Assembly (NCBI GenBank): GCA_024222485.1
Contig: JAAEPJ010000228.1
Span: 1 to 22,153, forward strand
Source: a bacterium
Lineage (GTDB): Bacteria; RUG730; JAAEPJ01
Reading direction: 5' to 3'
DNA length: 22,153 nucleotides
Shown in pieces: positions 14,972 through 22,019 of this stretch (positions are counted from its first letter, which is position 1; every line of letters starts with the position of its first letter). Both the position numbers and the translations under genes were made by a program. The notes below the pieces were generated by a model. The model was not told the origin of the DNA and ran no database searches. It worked only from the letters and a program-made list of their open reading frames with translations.

Positions 14972-15202
14972 ATGGAAAATTTATTACTGAAAATTTTTAC
15001 AGAAGCGAATTTAAATACAGGGATAACTGTTAGTTGTCTTTGGATGATGTTTTATTTTACAAAACAGTCTTATGTTTCTATGCAGAATTTAAGAGAAAGC
15101 ACGAAAGAACTTTTTTATGAAATCAAAAGTTTTAGGCAAAAAAATAATAAGGAACACTGCACTATGGAAGAACATTTAAAAGACATCAAAAACAGGGAGT
15201 AG
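14972..15202 (+). CDS. Small membrane protein, holin candidate
   Basis: A 76-residue protein with one hydrophobic segment (residues about 12-32, GITVSCLWMMFYFT) followed by a charged helical stretch (SMQNLRESTKELFYEIKSFRQ...) and a polar C-terminus. This is the layout of small holin-like or BhlA-type proteins. Five bases separate its stop from the endolysin start, so a lysis role is likely. GAGG at 14962-14965 precedes the ATG. Whether it oligomerises into a hole cannot be told from sequence; a spanin-like role is less likely because the lipoprotein signal is missing. Confidence 0.5.
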   Translation: MENLLLKIFTEANLNTGITVSCLWMMFYFTKQSYVSMQNLRESTKELFYEIKSFRQKNNKEHCTMEEHLKDIKNRE

Positions 15203-15207
15203 TAGAG

Positions 15208-15603
15208 ATGCCTAAATTTTCTAAAAAATCAAAAGAAAAGTTAAAAGAATGTCATCCTTATTTGCAGATAATTTTGAGTAAAGCTATCGAGATTATGGAT
15301 TTTACAATTATTTGCGGACATAGAGGCAAAGAATTACAAAATGAAGCTTTTAAAAACGGTAAAAGCAAACTTAAATATCCAAAGTCTAAGCATAACGGAA
15401 AGCCGAGTTTAGCAGTAGATATTGCACCGTATCCGATTGATTGGAATGATAAATATAGGTTTGAAATGTTGGCAATGCTGATTTTAAAGATTGCTCAAGA
15501 AACCCCAATGGGAAAATATAAAATTCAATGGGGCGGACATTGGTATAAATTTAAGGATTTACCACATTTTGAGCTTGTTTCAGATATTAAATGCAATTGT
15601 TAA
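15208..15603 (+). CDS. Endolysin, M15-family L-alanyl-D-glutamate-type peptidase
   Basis: A 131-residue zinc peptidase of the VanY / Peptidase_M15_4 type that cuts peptidoglycan cross-links or stem peptides. Metal ligands are visible: His62 and Asp71 in SKHNGKPSLAVDIAP, and His120 in DLPHFEL, where Asp117 is the probable catalytic acid side of the motif. GHRGKELQNEAF (residues 37-48) and WGGHW (108-112) are also typical. There is no signal peptide, so a holin is needed for release. GGGAG at 15196-15200 gives the ribosome site. Length equals that of minimal phage endolysins with no binding domain, as usual in Gram-negative hosts. Confidence 0.88.
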   Translation: MPKFSKKSKEKLKECHPYLQIILSKAIEIMDFTIICGHRGKELQNEAFKNGKSKLKYPKSKHNGKPSLAVDIAPYPIDWNDKYRFEMLAMLILKIAQETPMGKYKIQWGGHWYKFKDLPHFELVSDIKCNC

Positions 15604-15637
15604 AATTGATACAAATGTATTTTTATTAAAAAAAATA

Positions 15638-15680
15638 GCCATAAATTAAAATAAGATTTTTTTTATTTTAAAATCATGGC
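15638..15680 (-). terminator. AT-rich hairpin, possible minus-strand terminator
   Basis: GCCAT at 15638-15642 pairs with ATGGC at 15676-15680, and TTAAAATAA at 15646-15654 with TTATTTTAA at 15663-15671, leaving a T-rich loop. On the minus strand the stem is followed at once by a TATTTTTTTT run (from 15637 leftward), the form of an intrinsic terminator. No minus-strand gene is near, so it could instead act as an mRNA barrier for the plus strand, or be incidental in such AT-rich DNA. Confidence 0.4.
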
Positions 15681-15706
15681 AAAAATTAAAATAAAGAGGT
15701 AAAAAA

Positions 15707-15937
15707 ATGTTAGAAATGTTATTAGTATGGTTAAAAACTCCAACAGGAATAGGTGTAGTTATTAGTTGCTTTATAGGCATTACTTGGATTATTGTTTTAA
15801 AAACAGACACCAAAAAAGACGATATAGCTTTTGCCAGTATTTTAGAGGTTTTAAATAAGATTTTCTTTTATACTGAAAAGCTAAACGTGAAAAAATTGTT
15901 AAAAGAAATTGGAACAAAATCAAAATCAGTTGCTTAA
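15707..15937 (+). CDS. Small membrane protein, second holin-like candidate
   Basis: A 76-residue protein with a hydrophobic segment (TGIGVVISCFIGITWIIVL, residues about 12-31), then a cytoplasmic-looking part KTDTKKDDIAFASILEVLNKIFFYTEKLNVKKLLKEI. AGAGG at 15695-15699 is seven bases before ATG. It resembles in size and layout the small membrane protein upstream of the endolysin, so the phage may use a holin/antiholin pair, but I cannot identify a family. A hairpin and about 100 non-coding bases separate it from the endolysin. Confidence 0.5.
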   Translation: MLEMLLVWLKTPTGIGVVISCFIGITWIIVLKTDTKKDDIAFASILEVLNKIFFYTEKLNVKKLLKEIGTKSKSVA

Positions 15938-16100
15938 GCTTGAAAAATCTATGCAAGTTTTTAAAAAAGCTTATCTTGATGAATACGGCAGTAATCCACC
16001 AGATTCAATTTTGGATTTTGCACGCAATCAATGGACAGTAATAGCAGAGTCTTCTAAAAACGAAGATATTGAAAGGCTGTTAAAAAAAAATATCCAATAA
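15909..16100 (+). CDS. Small phage protein of unknown function, possibly continued by slippage
   Basis: A 63-codon frame overlapping the end of the gene before by 29 bases. Start is TTG at 15909 (no clear Shine-Dalgarno); ATG at 15951 is an alternative giving 49 residues. The text FKKAYLDEYGSNPPDSILDFARNQWTVIAESS looks like a real helical protein. It ends ERLLKKNIQ at TAA 16098-16100. A run of nine A (16082-16090) lets a one-base backward slip continue into the open frame ending 16264, where plausible protein sequence follows. It could be a small late phage product or a frame-broken gene. Confidence 0.4.
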   Translation: MEQNQNQLLKLEKSMQVFKKAYLDEYGSNPPDSILDFARNQWTVIAESSKNEDIERLLKKNIQ

Positions 16101-16264
16101 TTTATCGTTATTATAAAACTTTTAGAGTTTCTAAATTTATCTATAAGCTTTTTATTAAGCGAGATATAAATTTTAGAATGTTTAATCGAGATATTAACTT
16201 GAAGATTGAAAAACTAACAATAAAACGAAATGACTATAAAATTGGCTTGCGGTTTGTGTTTTAG
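16073..16264 (+). pseudogene. Open frame after the A9 run, strand-rich, no start codon
   Basis: Sixty-three codons are open between TGA at 16070-16072 and TAG at 16262-16264, with no good start. The end reads NFRMFNRDINLKIEKLTIKRNDYKIGLRFVF, with alternating polar and aliphatic residues and a terminal phenylalanine. It could be the -1 extension of the preceding ORF through the A9 run, or the rest of a gene broken by an indel there. Nothing further can be said of its function. Confidence 0.3.
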
Positions 16265-16373
16265 CGATAAGAAAAATATATTAAGTTTGATCTTTTTTAT
16301 AATAAAAGTATACTAATTAAATATATTTTGCTGACGTTTTTTTGTCTTTTTTTTGTAAAATGAGCAATAAGCT
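16265..16373. other. Non-coding phage end, with weak promoter-like sequence
   Basis: No gene is seen in this stretch. TTGATC at 16287-16292 and TATACT at 16309-16314, sixteen bases apart, resemble a weak sigma-70 promoter reading right toward the attachment site. GACG and GTC flank a T7 run at 16333-16346, followed by a T8 run, suggesting at most a weak rightward terminator. Confidence 0.3.
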
Positions 16374-16395
16374 TGTTGGCAAAATGTTGGCAAAT
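16374..16395 (+). repeat. 11-bp tandem repeat, possible integrase arm-type site
   Basis: TGTTGGCAAAA (16374-16384) is followed directly by TGTTGGCAAAT (16385-16395), two copies at one helical turn. They lie 23 bases left of the tRNA fragment. Phage integrases of the tyrosine type bind short direct repeats beside the core site, so this may be an arm-type binding pair. That is an inference from position; no integrase is in view to test it. Confidence 0.4.
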
Positions 16396-16408
16396 TTATA
16401 TTTATAAA

Positions 16409-16464
16409 GGAGAGTCTTAACGCTGGTAGCGTTGAGGTCAGGAGTTCGATCCTCCTCATCTCCA
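16409..16464 (+). other. Probable prophage attachment site (attR), tRNA-derived
   Basis: A truncated tRNA-Thr whose 3' end faces away from the phage genes is the usual right boundary of a prophage integrated in a tRNA gene. The full gene is rebuilt at the other end of the prophage. The core probably begins at the anticodon stem (16418) and ends at 16464. Phage genes stop at 16264 or before; genes of host type begin after. The left counterpart should lie left of the window, if IS rearrangement has not moved it. Confidence 0.65.
16418..16464 (+). tRNA. tRNA-Thr(GGT), 3' part only
   Basis: Anticodon stem TAACG/CGTTG (16418-16422, 16430-16434) with seven-base loop CTGGTAG carries anticodon GGT at 16425-16427. 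A five-base variable region AGGTC follows, then the T arm AGGAG-TTCGATC-CTCCT (16440-16456), the 3' acceptor strand CATCTCC (16457-16463) and discriminator A at 16464. A T6 run follows as terminator; CCA is not encoded. The D arm and the usual seven-base 5' acceptor strand are missing, so this is not a normal tRNA gene but the duplicated part used as an attachment site. GGAGA at 16409-16413 could pair with TCTCC, noted separately. Confidence 0.75.
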
Positions 16465-16643
16465 TTTTTTAAATACCAATCTTGAGACGAGTATAATAAA
16501 GCAAAATCTGAAAATAATTTTAAAAATCTATAATTTTTTAGAAAGTTTGAATCATTTTTAATAGATAATGATTATTGATTTATTTATATGTTTATTACAT
16601 TATTTTTTTACTTTTCTTATCCTACTTAAAGTATCCTAACGAA
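16465..16643. other. Intergenic host sequence
   Basis: A very AT-rich stretch after the T run of the tRNA fragment. I see no open frame of credible length, no hairpin terminator of good form and no convincing promoter. Confidence 0.5.
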
Positions 16644-16805
16644 ATGAGAGAGTTCCTAAAAATAAAAAACGGGGAAAATAAATTTTATTAATTACTAATA
16701 CAGATAAATTATTGTCAATGCCTTTTAAGTATTGAAGGAATAATTTTTCTAAATTCCTCAGAGGTTAAAGAAATATTGAAGTTTATAAGAATACAATTTG
16801 GATAG
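16644..16805 (+). pseudogene. Possible decayed small ORF with two frame changes
   Basis: Starting at ATG 16644, the text reads MREFLKIKNGENK. It then continues one frame over as LLITNTDKLLSMPFK and again one frame over as EGIIFLNSSEVKEILKFIRIQFG, ending at TAG 16803-16805. Joined by two small indels it would be one protein of about 54 residues. Two frame changes in this length make the reading weak; it could be chance in AT-rich DNA. No family is recognised. Confidence 0.22.
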
Positions 16806-16871
16806 AACAAGTAGTATGTAGGATTATATAGAAGTATATTTTAAAAGGTTAGAAAAGGTCGGCAATAAAAT

Positions 16872-19800
16872 ATGTTACAAAAAATTATTAAGTTTACTTT
16901 TTTTATATTGATTTTCCAATCTGTTTATTTATTGGCGGAATCTTCTAAATATGTTGAGGGTGAAATAATTGTTAAGTATAAACCCCAAGCGAGCTCATTC
17001 GCTCAATCTCAAGCCATAACAGTTTCGATTTCTAAATCTTCAATTCAAGCCTCAGTTTTGTCTGCCTTAGGACAATCAGGCAGTTTATCCACTTTAAATA
17101 ATAAATATCAAGTTATATCGGCAGAAAAGGTTTTTAAAGAAACCCCAAAAGCTTTGACAGCAAAAACGATGACTCTTTCTTCAAATGGTGTTTTAATTCC
17201 TGATCTTTCTAATATTTATACATTAAAATTTTCTAAAGAGTTTGACGCAAAAGATGTTGCAGAGGAATTTTCTAAAGACCCAAATATTGAGTATGCAGAG
17301 CCGAATTATTATTACGAACTTTTTCTAATACCTAATGACCCTTACTTTGCAAATCAATGGGGTTTAGATAATACAGGTCAATTGGGAGGTACCGCTGGAG
17401 TAGATATAAACGCCTTAAATGCCTGGGATATAACAACAGGCAGTGAGGATGTTATTATTGCTGTTGTCGATACTGGTGTTGATTACAATCATGGAGATTT
17501 AGTAGATAATATTTGGGTTAATATAGGTGAAATACCTAATAATGGCATAGATGATGATGGCAATGGTAAGATTGATGATTATAATGGCTGGGATTTTGCA
17601 AATGATGCTGAAAATTCACCAGATACTCATGGTCATGGCACGCATTGTGCAGGAATAATTGGTGCTAAGGGTAATAATGGCATAGGGATAACAGGTGTTT
17701 GTTGGAATGTTAAAATAATGGCGTTAAAATGTCATTCTGGGGGGGATTTTTTAACGAAGACTTACTTGGCAATAAAGTATGCCGTAGATAATGGTGCAAA
17801 AATTATTAGTTGTAGTTTTGGGTCCTCACTTTATTCTTATATAGTAAATGAAGCCATCCAATATGCTCGCTCGAAAGGATGCGTAGTTGTAGCAGCGGCT
17901 GGGAATAGCAATTCTAGCTCATACAAATATCCTGCCGCTTATGATGGAGTGGTGGCCGTAGCTAATACAGATGATAATGATAAAAAATCTAGATATTCAA
18001 GCTATGGCTCATGGATAGATATTTCGGCGCCAGGAACTAATATATATTCTACAATCCCCAATAATAAATATGGATATAAAACAGGAACTTCAATGGCTGC
18101 GCCCATGGTTGCAGGTTTAGCGGGGCTTTTATTGGCAGCGGATCCCACTCTTATGGAGCTAGAAATAATAGCAAGAATTAAAAACTATGCAGAGGAGATA
18201 GATGATTTAAATCCTAGTTATCAAAATCAAATGGGCACAGGAAGGATAAATCTTTACGCTTCATTGTTATCTCAAAATCTTGTGCAGGTTATAAGTGTTG
18301 ATAAAAAAGATATAATCCAAGGCGAAGATGTCGAGCTTCATATTTATGGAAGTAAATTTTATCCCAACCTTACAGTTAGTATTCGAGGACTCATAATTAA
18401 TCACACTACGATAATTTCACAACAAGAAATAATAATCAATGCAAGTGTTAATATTGATGCTAGTATTGGATTGACAGATATTATAGTTCAAAATGAAAAT
18501 GGCAGTACTGGAATAGGTAAAGATTTAATCGAAATATTTCCCACATCTACAAAAAGGTATTCTATTAGAGGTGTGATCAAGAGTCAAGATGATATTGCTA
18601 TGCCTAACATTGTTGTTAATTTAACAGGTGATTCAGTATCCTCAGTAGAAACAGATGTTAATGGTAATTATTCTTTTAATGTTTTTGAAGGTAACTATCA
18701 AATTAAACCAGTCCAGGGAGATAATATTTTTGTATTTTCTCCAACTGTAAAAGAAGTTTTTTTAAGTTCAGATTTTATTCAAAATTTTATTTTAAACATA
18801 GAACCAGATATTGTGAAATGGAGATATTCAACAAACTCTGGAGTTGACTCGAGCCCCACGATTGATGAAAATGGAACGATTTATTTTGGGTCTGCTTATA
18901 AAAATATCTATGCTATAAGTTCTAATGGTATACAATTATGGACATTTGAAACGGGAGCTAATGTTTATTCTTCTCCTTTAATAGGAGATGATAATATTAT
19001 TTATATTGGTTCATGGGATGCTAAATTATATGCGATCAATACAGATGGAACAAAAAAGTGGGATTTTGAAACAGGTGGTTATATTGACTCTTCCCCAGCG
19101 ATAGGAAGTAATGGGACAATATATGTTGGTTCATGGGATGGTAAATTATATGCAATCAATGCCGATGGAACAAAAAAATGGGATTTTGAGACAAAGGATA
19201 AGATTAGATCGTCTCCAGCGGTAGGAAGTGATGGGACAATATATGTTGGTTCATGTGATGGTAAATTATATGCAATCAATGTCAATGGAACAAAAAAATG
19301 GTCACTTACTACAGGCGGTTATATTGACTCTTCTCCAGCGATAGGAAGTGATGGGACAATATATGTTGGTTCATGTGATGGTAAATTATATGCGATCAAT
19401 GCCGATGGAACAAAAAAATGGGATTTTGAGACAAATTATTTAATATATTCTTCCCCAATAATTGGGGAAGATGATGTCGTTTATGTTGGTTCAGCTGATC
19501 ATAAACTATATGCGATTAATGCCGATGGAACAAAAAAATGGGATTTTAAAACAGGTGGTGCAATCTTAGAATCTTTATTGATTGATAATAATGGCATAAT
19601 TTATTTTGGTTCAACAGATGATAAAATTTATGCGATCAATTCAGATGGAACAAAAAGATGGTCACTTACTACAGGCGGTGATATTTATTCATCTCCTGCT
19701 ATGTCTGATGATGGAACACTATATGTTGGATCAACTGATGGATATTTATATGCAATAGCTACCGATGCAAATGGTTTGGCTGACAGCCCTTGGCCAATGT

Positions 19801-20774
19801 TTCATAAAAATCAGCAACATACAGGAAATAGAGGTTTAAGGTATAAAATAAGTGGTTATGTAAAAGATACACAGAGTAATGCTATGGTAGGGGTGATTGT
19901 CTCTTTAACGGGTTTGGAAAATCAAACATATCTTACAGATCAAAATGGTTACTTTGAATTTATAGATTTAGTCAGAGAAAATTATAAAGTATTTGCGCAT
20001 CATGACAACTATCAATTTGATACAGATTTTTATATTTATAATGATTTAAAAAATAATATAGAATTGGCTAACTTCACCGGTAAAATTATAAAATATGAAC
20101 TTGAAATAGATAATTCTAAAGATCAAGAAAAAAATATTAAAGCAGATTTTGGAGAGATTAATATAGAAATTCCAGCAGGAACATTTGCTGAAGGTGACTT
20201 AGATATTGAAATCATTACACCACCAGCCTCAACAAAACATAACATACAAACAACTGATATTGCTTTAGAAATTAAAAATACTGAATTATTGCAACCAAGT
20301 AACCCTGTAATACTAAAATTTTCTTACAATAATTCTGAGGTAAATAGTTTAGATGAATCTAAGCTTACAGTTATGCGCTATATTTTAGAAACGGATCAAT
20401 GGCTTAGCTTGCCCTCTGAAGTAGACACCATCAACAATATTGTAACGGCAACTTTAACCCATTTTTCAACTTTTGCTTTAGTTCTATATACACCGCCGAA
20501 TAATCTTCAAGCCGTCAAAGCTTATCCGAACCCTTTTGATCCAGTGACAAATTTAGTTGGCATGAAAATAACCTCTTTAACTGCAAATTCTAAAATAAAA
20601 ATTTATAATATTCTGGGGCAATTAGTGAGAGAATTAGAAGATTTTGATGGGAATGGGACTGAGATTTGGGATGGAAGAAATCAGGTTGGAAATATTGTTT
20701 CAAGTGGTATTTATATCATTTATATCCAAGGTGATGATGATCGTAAAAAAATTAAAATAGCAGTGGAAAAATAA
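16872..20774 (+). CDS. Secreted subtilisin-like (S8) protease with PQQ-type propeller and FlgD-like C-terminus
   Basis: A 1300-residue exported protein. A signal peptide (KIIKFTFFILIFQSVYLLA, cut near residue 22-24) precedes a propeptide of about 125 residues. The S8 domain has Asp200 in AVVDTGVDYNHGD, His255 in HGHGTHCAG, Asn345 in AAAGNS and Ser407 in GTSMAAPMVAG, so it should be active. Next come an IPT/TIG-like domain (about 470-565), a carboxypeptidase-regulatory-like domain (565-645), eight 40-residue PQQ-type blades (649-968) ending SPWPMFHKNQQHTG, another regulatory-like domain, a ZU5-like part (IKADFGEINIEIPAGTF) and a FlgD/T9SS type A-like end with KAYPNPFDP. That end suggests export by a Por-type system and surface attachment. 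The gene downstream is PorV-like, one base after its stop. Confidence 0.88.
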   Translation: MLQKIIKFTFFILIFQSVYLLAESSKYVEGEIIVKYKPQASSFAQSQAITVSISKSSIQASVLSALGQSGSLSTLNNKYQVISAEKVFKETPKALTAKTMTLSSNGVLIPDLSNIYTLKFSKEFDAKDVAEEFSKDPNIEYAEPNYYYELFLIPNDPYFANQWGLDNTGQLGGTAGVDINALNAWDITTGSEDVIIAVVDTGVDYNHGDLVDNIWVNIGEIPNNGIDDDGNGKIDDYNGWDFANDAENSPDTHGHGTHCAGIIGAKGNNGIGITGVCWNVKIMALKCHSGGDFLTKTYLAIKYAVDNGAKIISCSFGSSLYSYIVNEAIQYARSKGCVVVAAAGNSNSSSYKYPAAYDGVVAVANTDDNDKKSRYSSYGSWIDISAPGTNIYSTIPNNKYGYKTGTSMAAPMVAGLAGLLLAADPTLMELEIIARIKNYAEEIDDLNPSYQNQMGTGRINLYASLLSQNLVQVISVDKKDIIQGEDVELHIYGSKFYPNLTVSIRGLIINHTTIISQQEIIINASVNIDASIGLTDIIVQNENGSTGIGKDLIEIFPTSTKRYSIRGVIKSQDDIAMPNIVVNLTGDSVSSVETDVNGNYSFNVFEGNYQIKPVQGDNIFVFSPTVKEVFLSSDFIQNFILNIEPDIVKWRYSTNSGVDSSPTIDENGTIYFGSAYKNIYAISSNGIQLWTFETGANVYSSPLIGDDNIIYIGSWDAKLYAINTDGTKKWDFETGGYIDSSPAIGSNGTIYVGSWDGKLYAINADGTKKWDFETKDKIRSSPAVGSDGTIYVGSCDGKLYAINVNGTKKWSLTTGGYIDSSPAIGSDGTIYVGSCDGKLYAINADGTKKWDFETNYLIYSSPIIGEDDVVYVGSADHKLYAINADGTKKWDFKTGGAILESLLIDNNGIIYFGSTDDKIYAINSDGTKRWSLTTGGDIYSSPAMSDDGTLYVGSTDGYLYAIATDANGLADSPWPMFHKNQQHTGNRGLRYKISGYVKDTQSNAMVGVIVSLTGLENQTYLTDQNGYFEFIDLVRENYKVFAHHDNYQFDTDFYIYNDLKNNIELANFTGKIIKYELEIDNSKDQEKNIKADFGEINIEIPAGTFAEGDLDIEIITPPASTKHNIQTTDIALEIKNTELLQPSNPVILKFSYNNSEVNSLDESKLTVMRYILETDQWLSLPSEVDTINNIVTATLTHFSTFALVLYTPPNNLQAVKAYPNPFDPVTNLVGMKITSLTANSKIKIYNILGQLVRELEDFDGNGTEIWDGRNQVGNIVSSGIYIIYIQGDDDRKKIKIAVEK
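18816..19775 (+). repeat. Eight 120-bp tandem repeats encoding PQQ-type propeller blades
   Basis: Eight units, exactly 120 bases apart, encode KKWDFETGG-IDSSPAIGS-GTIYVGS-DGKLYAIN-DGT. Units 3 to 5 (about 19056-19415) are nearly identical in DNA, for example over GGGACAATATATGTTGGTTC, while units 1, 2 and 6 to 8 have drifted. This indicates recent duplication or gene conversion in the centre. The blade count of eight fits a closed eight-bladed propeller like BamB. Confidence 0.88.
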
Positions 20775-20775
20775 G

Positions 20776-21678
20776 ATGAAAAAAATGTTTTTATTTTTGT
20801 TATTATTTATTTCTTTATCCATAGCTCTTTTTGCGGATAATATTAGTGAGTCTGGTGGTCAGTTTTTAAATTTAGGCATTGGTGCTAAAGCCATATCTTT
20901 GGGAGAAGCTTATGTTGCAAGCTGTGATGATGTCACTTCAATTTACTGGAACCCAGCGGGGGTAGTTTTTCCGCTAAATAAAAATGTTATGTTTATCCAT
21001 GGAAGCTCGTTTGCTGATATCACTTATGATTGGTTGGGCTATGTGCATCCTACGGCATATGGTGGACTTGGTTTTGCTATCCAATATATAAACTATGGAA
21101 CACTTGAAAAATTAGATGATGAGGGAAATCAGCTAGGAATCTTTCATCCTGCAGATAAAGTAATTAGTGTTAGCTATGGTCATATTTTTAAATTATTTGC
21201 AGCGGGTGTCACAGGGAAATATATTGAGTCTGTTATAACGAAATCAGCAAGTGCTTATGCTTTAGACTTTGGACTGCAGTATTCCCTAACAGATTTTATT
21301 CAACTTGGAGTTGTAGGAAGAAATTATGTCAGTACTAAAATTAAATATAAAAATGTTGCTGATGAATTAGCAAAGAGTTTAGATTTTGGGATTAGTTATT
21401 TTGGTTTAGAAGGCCTACTTTTAGAATTAGATATTAAAAGATCAAGCGATGAAGTTTTTACTCTTAATACAGGCGTAGAATACAAAACAAAAATATCTCA
21501 TTTTTCAGAAGCAGCGATTAGAGCAGGATATAATACAAGAATAAAGGAAGTAGATGGTTTGTTAGGGATTAGTATTGGTTTTGGGTTAAAATTTAAGGTT
21601 TATACAATTGATTATGTTTACAAACCAATAGTTGAGTTGGGAGATACACATTTTTTGAGCTTTGGGATCGAGATATAG
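20776..21678 (+). CDS. PorV/PorQ-like outer-membrane beta-barrel protein (UPF0164-like)
   Basis: A 300-residue protein with a signal peptide (KKMFLFLLLFISLSIALFA, cut near residue 20) and a barrel of the PorV/PorQ type. The start FLNLGIGAKAISLGEAYVASCDDVTSIYWNPAGV (residues 32-65) is highly characteristic (GA-A--LG-A-VA--DD-T--YWNPAG). Alternating strands follow to a C-terminal DTHFLSFGIEI. In Bacteroidetes PorV is an outer-membrane part of type 9 secretion that receives substrates with a C-terminal sorting domain. Here ATG comes one base after the protease stop, so the two are one operon, and the barrel may handle that protease (inference). It may alternatively be an FadL-like transport protein. 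The membrane-anchored role of PorQ is not excluded. Confidence 0.8.
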   Translation: MKKMFLFLLLFISLSIALFADNISESGGQFLNLGIGAKAISLGEAYVASCDDVTSIYWNPAGVVFPLNKNVMFIHGSSFADITYDWLGYVHPTAYGGLGFAIQYINYGTLEKLDDEGNQLGIFHPADKVISVSYGHIFKLFAAGVTGKYIESVITKSASAYALDFGLQYSLTDFIQLGVVGRNYVSTKIKYKNVADELAKSLDFGISYFGLEGLLLELDIKRSSDEVFTLNTGVEYKTKISHFSEAAIRAGYNTRIKEVDGLLGISIGFGLKFKVYTIDYVYKPIVELGDTHFLSFGIEI

Positions 21679-22019
21679 GTTCATATTGGTTTGTTCTCCG
21701 TTGAGTGGAAATGTTGTAATCTCTTAATTAAAATACTAAAACTCAAAAGAAAAATCAACATGAGTAGAGATTATTATCTTTTTTTAAATTTTTTATTTTA
21801 GTTTTTATCGAGATAACTCACCAATAAATGGGTAGAACATCCATATATATTTATCCATAATTTATAACTTTATTTACACTTATTGCTTTAGACTTCAGTT
21901 TCTTCTATATAATCTAGAATTAAAGATATGTCTAAGAAAAGAAACGGTCATTTTAAAGTATTTAGTTGTCTTGACAAATTTGATTTAATATAAATATAAA
22001 ACTAAACTAACTTCTGTAA
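21679..22019. other. Non-coding stretch between PorV-like gene and right IS
   Basis: No credible open frame is seen here. It contains T-rich runs near 21780-21800 that may serve termination of the protease-PorV operon, without a clear GC-rich stem, and near its right end a promoter-like sequence (separate entry). Confidence 0.5.
21971..22000 (+). promoter_or_regulatory. Sigma-70-like promoter pointing into the right IS
   Basis: TTGACA at 21971-21976, a consensus -35 box, is followed 18 bases later by TATAAA at 21995-22000. The start would be near 22007, thirteen bases before the IS end. It reads opposite to the transposase, so its transcript would be antisense to the IS end, or it once served a gene now separated by the insertion. 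Confidence 0.5.

Noticed and set aside
19079-19285. Minus-strand open frame within the protease repeats
   Set aside because: It is a shadow of the 120-bp repeats and merely repeats the same text.
18816-19775. CRISPR-like array because of the regular 120-bp repeats
   Set aside because: The repeats are in frame, 40 codons each, without spacers, and encode PQQ-type propeller blades.
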